Below are positions 12,781 through 25,200 of a stretch of 64,000 nt of DNA, in pieces. Source of the stretch: Antedon mediterranea (Eukaryota; Echinodermata; Crinoidea; Comatulida; Antedonidae). Both the position numbers and the translations under genes were made by a program. The stretch is taken from contig NC_092680.1 in NCBI RefSeq assembly GCF_964355755.1, forward strand, positions 1,059,001-1,123,000. Reading direction: 5' to 3'. Within the stretch, counting starts at the first letter, position 1; each line of letters opens with the position of its first letter. The notes beneath the pieces are model-generated. The model worked only from the letters and a program-made list of their open reading frames with translations, searched no databases and was not told the origin of the DNA.

Positions 12781-13274
12781 AAATAATTCCCGTACACATA
12801 CTGTGACGCTTATTACTAAATATTCCGAAATTCCGCTTTAGGCCTAATTTAATTCTCTACATAATGTGGTGATCCATTTTAAATGTGAAAATGAATCAAT
12901 GTGGGGAAAAAACAACGATTAATCAAATGAAGATGAAAGGTCGGGGACATATTTTAATTTAATTTGATAATAATTAGAGTGACAGTGGCATTGAACTGTC
13001 ACGGTTTTCAACAGCATAAACATCGATTTCACATTAAAAATGATACGCTTTGTTGTGTATGATCAATATGACAACAATAAAGGCAAAAAGTCAATATCTA
13101 TACTATTTTTTTTTATCTTCTATTACATTTTTTGCAAATCATACAATGGAGCTGCAGAATTAATTAATATTATAGCTCCATGATCATACCGACATAATGA
13201 TATGATATTAGTATATAAGATTGTCAGCCTGGCCATGATTAAATGTGGATTAATATGAATAAGAGGACAACAAT

Positions 13275-13443
13275 CAAGCCTTGTCTACACTATCAAACTT
13301 TATGTGACAAAAAAATATGATGTACCCATATATGGACATGATGATGTCACATTACTGTCATATTTGGCCATCACTACCATATTTGGGCACATCAAACTTG
13401 TTTTTTTGTCAAACATAGTTTGATAGTGTATAGACAGAGCTTA
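13275..13443. mobile_element. MITE family A copy (CTGTCTACACTATCAAAC termini)
   Basis: Long imperfect inverted repeat starting CTTGTCTACACTATCAAAC and ending GTTTGATAGTGTATAGACAG. The interior has opposed ATGTGCCCA/TGGGCACAT motifs and repeats of TATGGTAGTGATA type. The family recurs at least eight times in the window. Partial copies are at 1818-1920, 14900-14963 and 21893-21960. Confidence 0.85.
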
Positions 13444-13449
13444 ACATTT

Positions 13450-13697
13450 TGCAGCAGGCATATTCGTAGGGCACACTCGCCTGCTCCACGTAAATGCAAA
13501 AGATAAAACTTAAAGTGCTATATTGCGTAATCACAATTGGGAACCGACGACGCAATAGTGCTGCAAACATCGCAGGTTTGATTTCACGCAGACCGGGGGG
13601 CGGGGGGGGGGGGGCGGGGGCAAACCCAAATTGGAAGGGCATTTGCTTATGTTGCGTAGGTTGTGTTACGTTGCGTCGCTAGTGGGAACCATGCTTT
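13450..13697. mobile_element. MITE family B relative (GTTCCCACTAG termini) with a G-run
   Basis: The right end GCGTCGCTAGTGGGAACC matches family B. The interior (GGAACCGACGACGCAA, AGTGCTGCAAACATC, TTTGATTTCACGCAG) matches the copy at 45180-45235. A run of about 13 G, interrupted by single C on each side, lies at 13596-13620. Confidence 0.7.
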
Positions 13698-14025
13698 AGG
13701 GTGGTTAGGGCCGCAAACAAATCCTGTATCTCCCACTAATAATAAGTGCAGGTGGTGTGAATAATTGTAATTATAAAAGGTAATTTCTCGGTTGCATGAA
13801 TGCATTAAATGCATTGTTACAAATGTCTTCTGTTTCAATAATTAATCTCTAAAATTAAATTGCTTGGTTTAACACTTGAATATTAATGCATATCTACAGA
13901 ACTAGGCTTCCGATATCAATATTATCTATAATCTAATTCGATAAATTATCTCGATTTACCACACAAAGTGTGACTGATTCCCTGTCGGGTATCGGGTAAT
14001 AATTACGTTCAGTGCAGTTGTTGCA

Positions 14026-16540
14026 ATGGTTACGGTACAAGAGTGTCGATTGAAAATGGTCAGAAATAGAGAAGTTTGGAAACACAAATGGGCTCATATG
14101 GCGGGATGTAAGATTTTTTTACAGTAACATTAAATGTATTTCGTATTAATAATACTCTTCTTCTAAATTACCTTGATGAATACTCATATCGTACAAAATG
14201 CCATTCTATTCAAAAGTCTAAAATGTTATTCGAAAAAAAATGTAAAAAGCTTTTATTAAAGAATTGGGTCTTACCTTTTAACGAATCACCGACGGTAAAA
14301 CCTCTAAACGCTCCCATTAAAGGCTACTTTCCAACACGAATTATTAGCAAATATTATTTTTTTTCTTTTCGTATAACTTTCTTTGTTTACTCATTTTGTC
14401 TCGCAGATATGTTTTACGAAGGTCTACTGATAATATTGTTAACGAATTCAGGCTTAACAAGTGGTAAGTATTATAATTGGCAGGCTACAAATGCTATACA
14501 ACTTCTAAAGTTTACTATAATTTATTTTGCATGTTTTTTTTTTCATTTAGCTTTTTAAATTACAATTGGGTTAAACTATTATATTTACTGGTCAATGTTT
14601 CAGGTAATTCGTGTGGCGGAACATACAATGGCGTTGGAGGAAATATTACTTCTCCGAATTACCCATCTGATTACGATAATCACCACGAGTGTGAATGGAC
14701 CATTACGGTAAGCTTAAGCTCACTTAAGCTTGGTTCCTACTAGCGACGCTACGCAAGGGCGTAACGCAACGTGAGTGATTTACCAATCACAGGCAATGGA
14801 TTAATGAACAGTGTCTCAGTGTCATTTGGTCAACTCGCTTGCGTTGCGCATACGTCCTTGCGTTGCGTCTCTGCTTTGGGAACCAATCTTTATGAAGAGA
14901 TCTCAATATCACTATCATATTTGATCATATCACACCCTTTTTGATAGTGTAGACAGAGCTTAAAAAGTTCTTCAAACGTTATTGGTAAATTACTTTCAGG
15001 AATATTTATTCAGAAAACTATACATTTTATTTTCCTATAGGTTCCCGATAATCACCTGGTTGTGATTAGATTCGATGACTTTGAGCTAGAAACTCAAAGT
15101 TCGTGTAGCTATGACTACCTGGCGATTGATCTAGAAGGAGACGGAGTGGATAACCAAGATATAAGGTAGGCTAATCATTATTTCTTATTATATTATTTTT
15201 CTGCATTATCAAACAACAGTGACGTAACATCGAAGATAATCCAAAAACTTAAAAAAAATAATCTTTTTCTTTTTATTTAATACTTCTATATAACAATACA
15301 ATACATAATGTCAAAAGTAGGCCTAACATAAAAAAAACCCAAATAACAAAATATATAATGATAAATCAAAACAAATAAAACCACTCTGTCAATTCAAACT
15401 TAATATTACTAATCAAGATTTAAGAAGTTTCATTTTTTTGTCAATCTTATTATTCTTACAAGCAATATTATGTTGTTCGATAAATTTTTCGAATTTTAGA
15501 ACATTTTTTAAGTTTATAATCTTGATTATAGTTAGTTTAGGCCTAATAATAATGATTAAAAACATCATTAATGCGATAAAGGCCTGTTGTACGAACAATA
15601 TCGATACATAGAACAATATACACTTTCGTACAGAAAACTAAAATAAATTAGAACAGTTTTGATTCTATAACTATTTATTGTCGATTGTTCTTGTCCTAGT
15701 GTAAACAGACATTTAGATAATATATAAATTAAATTAACAAGTTGTCATGTGAATTATCTTATAACCAACATTCTTTTATTTAGCCAACTGATAAACAATT
15801 TTAAACTAAATAATAAACCTAGGCCTATATTTAAAATATATATTTTCTTCTTTACTCGCGTATTATATTATCAGAATCGTTTACGTTACAGGTTTTGTGG
15901 TACTGGTGCATATCCATTAGTATCGGAAGGAAGCACTGTGAATTTGGAGTTTGATACCGATTTTTCAATAACGGAGAGAGGATTCGACATAGCATGGACA
16001 GCAGTGGCAAATGGTATTGGTTCCTAGACTGTGTAGACATTTTTAAATGCCCTATTTATAAAACACATTTTAATATACAAAATTTAGACGCAATACAGTA
16101 ATATTTGGGGGTTTTTTTGTACAAAGGTTAGGCCTACTTCAGAAATATTTTCTATTGTAATATTTTGGAAGACATGAAATCAATGAACTTAAACACACAA
16201 AGAATCTATAATGGTTCATCCAATCATGGAGAAATAAGTTAGGACTTATTTCTCCGTGATCAAAACTTTTAGGAGTTATTATAAGATTATTATTAATGAC
16301 ACCATTGTAAACGATAAGATAATATAAGTATTAAATATTTTATCCGTTTATTTTATATTGACACTGTTGATTCGTCTATTAGTTTTTTAAATATTTTGAT
16401 ATAGTTTATTTTATATCATTGTTGTTACTTTGGGAGTACGGAACCTGAACTCTTGTTATAGTGATTAGGTTCACTTTTAGGTCCCTGCCTACTCCCTTAG
16501 TTTCTGTGTTTTGTTTGTTTGTTACTGGTTTTTGGCAATA

Positions 16541-16578
<38 letters not shown>

Positions 16579-19500
16579 GGTTTATAAAGCGCACAAAGCG
16601 ATTGTGAAAAACTTGTACCTGAAAACAACAAATATTTTTGAAAAAACCGGAATTAAAATAAAATCAGACGAATCGAACCCACATCACTGCTTCCGTTTAC
16701 CGCCGATTTAAGGTGCACAGACCTTCCAGCACATTACTCACTGGTGTTGGCCTACTCATAATTAAAAGAAGATCTGTTTGAAAAACAATTTTGTTTGATG
16801 ATGTCCAAAAGTAATTGTTAGTAAAACAAATACAGATTGACCAGGGAAGATTTGAATTCACTGGATGGACTATACATTTATTAATCTTACATTTCACTTA
16901 GCTTCCTATTTCTGCTGCTAATCTACGAAATTAGCTCAATAATAATTCTTTTCTTGAACAGGTCTAATTTATTTAGGATGTTTTAAAGACGCGTCGTCTA
17001 GAGCAATGTCTGATGCAAGTACAAGTAATAATGGCATGACAATAGAGTTTTGCATCCAGTATTGCAATGATCTAGGACACTTGTACAGTGGTCTACAGAA
17101 TGGTGGATCTTGTTTTTGTGGTGATGAGACGTTTGGTGAGAAAGGACAAAAACCAGAAAGTAACTGTAATATGCCATGCAGTGGTAACGCACAGCAAATA
17201 TGCGGCGGAAGTTACAGGAATGCTGTGTATTATTCTGGTAGGTTAAACAAAATATTCTCAGAAGCGCGCGTTTGATTTCGTCAAAATAATAACACCTTAT
17301 GGATATTTATCCAATACGAATACGGTTAAGCCTATCACAAATCGCATTAAATTAAGAAAGTCATTATGGTAAATAAAGACAACATTTTGATACTGTTTAA
17401 ATATGTTATTTTATCAGGTATAGGAAGCAATCAAGCGACTACCAACGTTATAACGACCACAGAACTTAAAACGACGCACAAGCCTACTACCGAAGTTGAA
17501 ACTACGACGCCCGAAGCTACTACCGAAGTTGAAACGACGCCCGAACCTACTACCGAAGTTGAAACGACGCCCGTACCTACTACCGAAGTTGAGACGTGTA
17601 AACATTGATAATAAATATTTATATTTAATTATATAATAACTGTATTTATGTTCTAATACATGAATGTTCTAATACATGAATGTTCTAATACATGAATGTT
17701 CTAATACATGAATGTTCTAATACATGAATGTTCTTAATACATGAATGTTCTTATATTGTACGTACCAGCCGGAATTCTAGACAGCATTTTTTGCCTTTCA
17801 TAGGCGACATCTTTCTGCACGACTTGTAAACCAATGCAGTAGGTCCTATAGTTATGCTTTTCAGATTTTCCTTGAAATGGCAGAAGGATGCTTTCATCGC
17901 GCCTGCGCATTAACCATTACCAATATTAAGAAAGGGCGTACAATATAATATATAATATATAGAATATTATATTTGACAGGCACAGAATAAATTCCAAACC
18001 GCCCGGTGAAATACTGAAATTTAATTAATTAATTTGAAACGATAAAGAAAGAAGAAAATCTGCGAGAAAGAAAAAAAGTCGCCCCGACTGATATTCGAAC
18101 CCGGAACCTTCTGTTTGATATGCAGATGCCCTAATTTCATGGTATTGTTTAAACCCGATTGAATAATCTTACTAATAGTCTTAATCTTAACGCTCAAATA
18201 ATTTTACCTACAGATGTTTGTGAGGACATATTGGGTGCTGTAAATAGCAATATCAATATTCCAGACAATAGATTCTCAGCATCATCCCAATACGGTGGTG
18301 ATTACAATGGTGCACACAGAGCACGTCTGAACACACAGTTACAACCAGGTGGTAAAGGAAGCTGGAAAGCAGCCACTAATGACAACATGCAATGGGTGCA
18401 AGTTGATCTCTGTTATCTAACAAACGTATCGGGAATTATTACACAAGGTCGAAATAATAATAATAATAACTTTATACATTGTGTTTCAAAATATAAAGTC
18501 CTCTACAGCGCAGATGGGATTAACTTTGTAACAATATCTGGCATGAATGATACAGATAAGGTAAAGTTAAATTTCACGGATTAGTTTATGTTTAATAAAA
18601 GCGTTAGTAAAGGGCCTTTCACACATGTTCCGGCACGGTTCCGGAAATATAAAGGAGATACATAACACATCCATTCAATCTTTTATTTTCGGATCTTTGA
18701 TTTCTGGTTCATACTAAAACTAACAATACAGTAGTATATTTTGAATGTTTATGTAGGCTATGTTAAGTGACATCATGTATCTGCTACATATTCAAAGCTC
18801 TATATATTAATCTTTAAACTAGCTAGGTATAGGCTTGTAAACACAGAATACTTAACTTTATAGAAATTTACTGGAAACAACGACCGGGACACTGAAGTGG
18901 TCAACATGTTTGATGATCTAATCGAGGCTCAGTTCATCCGTGTAAACCCAATCGAGTGGTCTACAAGAGTGTCGATGCGATTCGCAGTTCTTGGTTGTCT
19001 CGTCAACACTTCATGTCCAGGTAAGGTAAACTTAACGTACTTAACCGGTCCTCCGGTTGTATCTCCAATACTACAATATTTTCCCAGTATCATAGGAATG
19101 ATTTTAATACAATATCTTTATTGGCATCAATCGAAATTTGTAGGTTATGAGTTAGGTATGATACTAGGAGATACATAATACATCCATTCAATCTTTTATT
19201 TTCGGATCTTTGATTTCTGGTTCATACTAAAAAGTAAAATTACGTATAAATGATCAAAAACATAAACTGGGTACTGACTAATTACTACAAGTGTGAAACA
19301 CATGGGATGATGTATTACCAATCTTCCTATGATACTGCAGATATCGAGATACAATACAGAGAATTGTGTGACGTACTTACAGACCAGTCGACGTTGTAAC
19401 CGATTGATTTGGAGTATAACGTTTGTCATTGTTATCATTTTCGTTCACACATATATAATATTTGTTTCTGTAACAGCTATCAGCTTATATATAAATATGT

Positions 19501-20177
19501 TATTTTTTGTGATTTATGTTTTCGGTCAACCCCTAAATATTATTTTTTTGATATTATAGAAATAACCTACTTTTGCAGATGTATTATGATGAAATATGAA
19601 CATTATTTCAACTGTTTTGTTTTGAAATGTAATTTTAGTTAAGTATCATGATGTATAAAATAAACATAGTGTAAGCCTATTTAATTAACATTAATTTATA
19701 TTCATGTGATTTTAGTATAAGAACATTTGGAATGTATTGTTGTAGAAAACAAAACGTGAGTATCAACGGATTAAGAGTTAAAACCACAAAGCCGTGGACT
19801 ATTCTTTATTGTAAGGAATGCACTGACTTCCACAGAACTTCCGGCCATACCAACGATCTTGCGATTCTTAAGCTCTGTCCACACTATCAAACTTTCTGTA
19901 ACAAAAAAAATGTGATGTGCCCATATGGACATGATGTCATATAAATGTTATTTTGAATTGAATATCACTACCATAAGCATATCAGTACCATATCTGGGCA
20001 CATCACACCTTTGTCCAACTAGTTTGATAGTGTAGACAGAGCTTAAGAATTTATAGGCCTATTCAGATAAAACTGAAGGAATGACTTCACATTTTCCGAT
20101 GCCTTTCTTTAACACGTATATGTTTGTTTTCAGGGTGTCGTTTGTCTAATCAACGCAGTATCGTCATGCAGCTTTAG
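14026..20177 (+). CDS. Secreted CUB-WSC-Thr/Glu linker-F5/8C (discoidin) protein, paralogue 1
   Basis: Rebuilt exons: 14026-14107, 14407-14463, 14604-14707, 15041-15165, 15892-16013, 16962-17237, 17418-17597, 18214-18560, 18864-19020 and 20134-20177. They total 1494 nt, 497 residues. The N-terminus is basic, then a hydrophobic FYEGLLIILLTNSG segment (signal peptide). A CUB domain spans three exons (SCGGTYNGVGGNITSPNYPS ... RFCGTGAYP). A WSC domain fills one exon (YLGCFKDASSRAM ... CFCGDETFG ... NAQQICGG). A linker of PTTEVETTPE repeats and a two-exon F5/8C domain (QWVQVDLCYLTNVSGIITQG ... FIRVNPIEWS ... MRFAVLGC) follow. Such domains bind glycans or membranes. Uncertain points are the first exon, the odd linker donor, and the last exon. 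An exon at 19716, as in paralogue 2, would stop at once. Confidence 0.82.
14722..14893. mobile_element. MITE family B copy, with a partial family A end beside it
   Basis: In the intron after the first CUB exon. The left end is TTAAGCTTGGTTCCTACTAG and the right end is GGGAACCAATCTTTA. The interior has CGTAACGCAACG opposed to CGTTGCGC. A fragment of family A (TTTGATAGTGTAGACAGAGC) follows at 14942-14962. Confidence 0.8.
16538..16577. repeat. (AAT)n microsatellite, about 13 units, at a repeat tail
   Basis: Runs into AGGTTTATAAAGCGCAC. Read on the minus strand this is GTGCGCTTTATAAACCT followed by (TTA)n, the mirror of the structure at 30670-30752. Confidence 0.9.
17651..17755. repeat. 16-bp tandem repeat, about 6 copies
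   Basis: ATGTTCTAATACATGA repeats just after the linker exon of the CUB/WSC gene. The last copies read TTCTTAATAC and TTCTTATA. Confidence 0.95.
18060..18150 (-). mobile_element. tRNA-related SINE fragment
   Basis: On the minus strand, GGTTCCGGGTTCGAATATCA resembles a pol III B box and T arm, followed by a T-run. No complete cloverleaf can be drawn. It sits in an intron just upstream of the discoidin exon. Confidence 0.35.
19872..20042. mobile_element. MITE family A, best-preserved copy, TTAA on both sides
   Basis: 171 bp between TTAA at 19868-19871 and TTAA at 20043-20046. Ends are GCTCTGTCCACACTATCAAA and, reversed, GCTCTGTCTACACTATCAAA, differing at one base. The interior is non-coding. 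It lies in the last intron of the CUB/WSC paralogue 1. Confidence 0.9.
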
Positions 20178-22230
20178 TTGAACCACATGAAACCATTAAT
20201 TGTTACAGCTTTAAAAAAAAAGTTGCTTTCAATAGGCCTATATTACTTAAAATAATCGACAATGTAAAACTGCATGGTAATTTAAAATGTTAATATAAAT
20301 AGTGTATATTTATTAGTGTTTTTTTTTTTCGTAATTTATGAACCTATTAAAAAATAGAAATTAATTATACGTGTCTGTTTTTCAATTCTATATAGATAAT
20401 TTTTAGTCCATAATTGATTTACGGTCAATTCTTGACAACAGCAGTCAATAACTTCATTACAATAATAAAACAAGCACTAGTATTGCACAATATAATTGCC
20501 AAACTGACCGTAGAATACCTAATGAGCATCTGGCTCGTTCTTAGAAGATAAGAAGGAGATCCGCCATCGGAGGAAGAAAGTTAAGCATGAACATGGCTGC
20601 AGTCGCGTGCTCAAATTAAGTTTACCGACCAACAGACCAACATAGTGAGCTGTAGTGTCGAGTTTACACGAGACTAAAAAACACAATTTAAAACGTTATT
20701 ATTGTACTTTAAAAGTATCATAAATATTCCAAGGATGGCGTTATTTACCATGTAATAGGAGCTTAATAATAATAATATACAAAGAATGAATAATTCGCGA
20801 TTTCTTCATCAATATGAAAAGAATATAGGCTGACTGAACACCTAAAATCCACCAAATTGTAATGAGAAATTAAATCCAAATCCCCAGGCTTTTAAATTAT
20901 CACAACCCACCCACCATCGAGTTTCGTTTACTCTGCTTCGTCGCAAATCGTAGCTCCAACCCACCCACCATCGAGTTTCGTTTACTCTGCTTCGTCGCAA
21001 ATCGTAGCTCCAATAGACCAACGTCTTTGTTGGTATTATTCCATGTATTTATTTTCATTCATAATTTTATGCTATTTTATAAATTGTACTGTCCTTGGAA
21101 AGCAATAAATATTACTTACTTACTAACCAGGCCCTAACATAATCCAAGAGCAAAGCAAACACAAGCTTGTTTGTCCAAAAGACTTTGGAGCGCCCTCAAG
21201 TTGACCTAAATGTCGCCGCCTATAGTTTTATGAAAGTGTTTTTGGATTTCCATCCACAACCAACCAACAAACCAACACCTTATTTACCATTATTATGTTG
21301 TTTTTTTTTATTTAGGCATATAATCTATAATGTTTCAAGTTTTCATTAGAACATGAGTACCAATTTGAATGAACATATACAATAGAAGCCTCCTACAAGG
21401 ATATAACACTTGATAAACACGTTCATATTTATTTTAAGATACTTATTGACGGAATATTTAAAAAATATTCTAAACAATCTTTAGAAAGAGGAAGATCTTT
21501 ATTTAATAGATATAATATTTTAACCCGACTCAAGATCCTGTCTTCTTCCTCCATCCCTTCCCCACCCCCGCCCATATTAATTGTTATTTGTATATGTCTT
21601 TTCTTATTTATTCCATTATTGTTTCAATCTTAAAAAGGAAGTAAATAAATGTTACTTTGAAATTGAATTGAGTAACAGACAGTCTATGACGTTAGGCGGT
21701 AAAGTGAAAGAAAAGTTTATTCAACTTGGAATGTTGGTTGGCAAGCAAAACAATATCGATGATCTAAATATATCTGGAATATCAATATAACTTGATTTTA
21801 AAATATTGATTATTGATATGAAGACTCATCAGTGGAATGTGTAGATACTTTAGCACCATTGACTGAATATGCAGAAACGGTTATGTCCAAATTAAAGGTA
21901 TGTCTACACTTTCAAACTTTACGTGACAAAAAATGTGGCGTTTAAGATGGTGACTATGCATAATGTGTAGTATAGTTCTTTCACGGTGTAATGAATACAT
22001 ATCATTAACACAATTAATATTCTTGTATTTCAATAGTCAAATAAAAACCCATGTTCAGCAACACTATTATTATTATACACTATTGATCAATATCCTACAC
22101 ATCACATGTTATGCTAAATCGATAAAAACACTCGATATACTATACCCCTGCCTTCTGCCTTGTTGCCAAGATTATCACGTAATACTTCCAAGGCAGTTAC
22201 TATACTGGAAGGATTGTCTAAGTGTTGAAA
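20178..22230. other. Spacer between the two CUB/WSC paralogues
   Basis: 20596-20690 resembles parts of the element at 36743-37606 (AGTCGCGTGCT, ACAGACCAACATAGTGAGCT, ACGAGACTAAAAA). 20899-21013 is a direct tandem duplication. 21020-21125 resembles a retroelement 3' end with a TTAC tail. 21893-21960 is a partial family A MITE. ORFs at 21581-21790 and 21963-22244 are not recognised as genes. The 3' UTR of paralogue 1 and the promoter of paralogue 2 must also lie here. Confidence 0.5.
20899..21013. repeat. Two identical tandem copies of about 57 bp
   Basis: Each copy runs from CCCACCCACCATCGAGTTTC to AAATCGTAGCTCCAA. The copies look identical, so the duplication is recent. Confidence 0.95.
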
Positions 22231-25200
22231 ATGATGCCAGATAGAAAATCCCGCAGACACAATGTGACCGAATGTAAGCAAAATTTTCTTTTCTTTTTAA
22301 GTCGATAATGAATGGGTGGAGTTGTTGTTACCAGTCATGGGTTAAAACCTGGATTTTTTTCGCAAGAAAAAAAAAACAACTCCACTCCCAAAGAATTGAT
22401 TATGTAGAACATCATGTGTATATTTTATACTATAGGCCTAAAAGAGTGAATTATTCGCTTATTGACAATTTGCTTTAACATATAAAAACAAACAAACAAA
22501 ACATATGTCTCTTCTTTTTCATATACATATAAAAAACAGAAACGTCGGTGCCTACAGAACTTTCTGGCATCTATGTTTCACAGATTTTTTCATGTAAATT
22601 TACTGATTTTTTTAGTGTTAAAACCGATAATTAAAGTGTTCAATGCTTAAACTGTTAATGACAAAGATGTTTTTTTTTAGTTTGGTGTAATATATTTTTG
22701 TAACTGTTAGAACTTACCAATTCAATTCTTTACTCATTCACAGATGTGTTTTATATATTCTTACTAATGCTATTATCTAATGAAGGCTCAGTAACTGGTA
22801 AGTAAATCAATGTGAGCACAATTTACACAATCTACAACATATTAAATCATTCTTTTGAATATACATTGTTTTATGTTGATTATAATAACATTATCAATAT
22901 TTTAGGCAATTCGTGTGATGGAACATTGGAGCTGGAGGAGAGATTATTTCACCAAATTAGCCATTCATGACGTTTAATATAATACTGTATTTTAACTGTT
23001 GTTTCTTCATAACCAACAATCATTAGTTAGTTGATATAATCTATCTTTAGTGACAGATAAAATATCGTTTTAATTAATAATTTTATTTTAACTTAAATAC
23101 ACTTCATTCTAATGTACGCGATTGCTCTCTAGTCGTCCTAGTTGACAGGGGCTGGTCAAGCACATCACAAGATGACAGTTTTATTACTTTTGCTTTTCCG
23201 CTACTCCCATGTAGCAGTTATACTAATATGTTTTTTTTGTTATGTAGAAAGATTGAAAATTAATAAATAATTAATCATGTATGTTATTTTAATGAAAATA
23301 CTTTAATATAATAGGTATCAGTTATTTAGGATGTTTTAAAGACGCGTCGTCTAGAGCAATGCCTGCTGCGTTTACAGAAAACAATGACATGACAATAGAG
23401 TTTTGCATCCAGTATTGCAATGGTCTAGGACACTTGTACAGTGGTTTACAGTATTATCGGCAGTGTTTTTGTGGTGATGAGACGTATAATAATTTAGGCC
23501 AAATGCCAGAAAGCGACTGTAATTGCCCATGTGATGGTAACGCACAGCAAATATGCGGCGGAGGTTGGAGAAATTCTGTGTATTACTCTGGTAGGTTAAA
23601 AATAAAATAAATCATTTAAAAAATAAAATATTTATTTCCAAAAATTGTTCGATTTTCTACTCTCCATCAAACGACAACATTTACCCATAGCATTTCGTAC
23701 ATTCCAACTTTCATGTAAGATATGCTATACTTTGGAACTGATACATAGATACATATTATGAATTTATGGTTATTTTTTAATGGAAATAGGCAATCAAGAA
23801 ACTACTACCAAATTAATAACGACGCCCGAACCTACTACCGAGGTTGAAACGACGTCCGAACCTACTACCGAGGTTGAAACGACGCCCGAACCTACTACCG
23901 AGGTTGAAACGACGTCCGAACCTACTACCGAGGTTGAAACGACGCCCGAACCTACTACCGAAGTTGAAACGACGCCTGAACTTACTTCCGAAGGTGAGAC
24001 GTAAACATTGATGTTTATTTAACTTTATTTATCTATATCTAGTAGAATTCTGCTATTTGTCACATTGGTGTATAATTTGAAGAGGATGCGCGATTTTGTT
24101 ATCCATGTCTCGTCTTTTTACAGATGTTTGTGAGGACATATTGGGTGCTGTAAATGGCAGTATGCATATTTCAGACAATGGATTCTCAGCATCATCACAA
24201 CACGGTGGTGATAAAAATGGTGCACATAAAGCACGTCTGAACACACCGTTACAAGCAGATGGTAAAGGAGGAAGCTGGAGAGCAGCCACTGTAGACAACA
24301 TGCAATGGGTGCAAGTTGATCTCTGTTATCTAACAAACGTATCGGGAATTATTACACAAGGTCGAAATAATAATAATAATAACATTGTATATGTTTCAAA
24401 ATATAAAGTCCTCTACAGCACAGATGGGATTAACTTTGTAACAATTTCTGGAATGAATGGCGCAGTCAGGGTAGGTTTAAAGTCGACGAGAAATAGTATT
24501 CGCCCCATTCCCATTCCCCATACTCTACTTCACTCTACTACATTCCACTCAACTCCACTCTACTCCACTCTACTAAACTCCACTCTACTCCACTTTACTA
24601 AACTCCACTCTACTCCACTCTACTAAACTCAACTCTACTCCACTCTACTAAACTTCACTCTACTCCACTCTACTAAACTCCACTCTACTCCACTCTACTA
24701 AACTCCACTCTACTCCACTCTACTAAACTCCACTCTACTCCACTCTACTAAACTCCACTCTACTCCACTCTACTAAACTCCACTCTACTCCACTCTACTA
24801 AACTCCACTCTACTCCACTCCACTCTACTAAATATTAAGCCGAATATAAGTTCACATTTAACGTTACATTTTCAACACCTTTATAGTGCTTATGCCATAT
24901 ACGTACAGAAGTTTTCAAACTCTTATTGTATTACGCACAGAATACCTTTACTTATTTATACAGGAGTTTATTGGAAACTACGACAGGAACACTGAAGTAG
25001 TCAACATTTTTGATGGTCTAATCGAGGCTCAGTTCATCCGTGTGAACCCAACTGAGTGGTCTGGAACTGTGGCGATGCGATTTGCAGTTCTTGGTTGTCT
25101 CGTCAACAGTTCATGTCCAGGTACGGTAAACTTAACGTGCGTACACATTAGTAGACGTTGTGATAGCTAAAGCTTGGTTCCCACTCTAAATCTCTGTCCA

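Noticed and set aside
24515-24836. Telomere-like or coding repeat after the discoidin exon
   Set aside because: The 25-bp CTCCACTCTA unit is not a telomere motif and starts after a good splice donor; intronic minisatellite.
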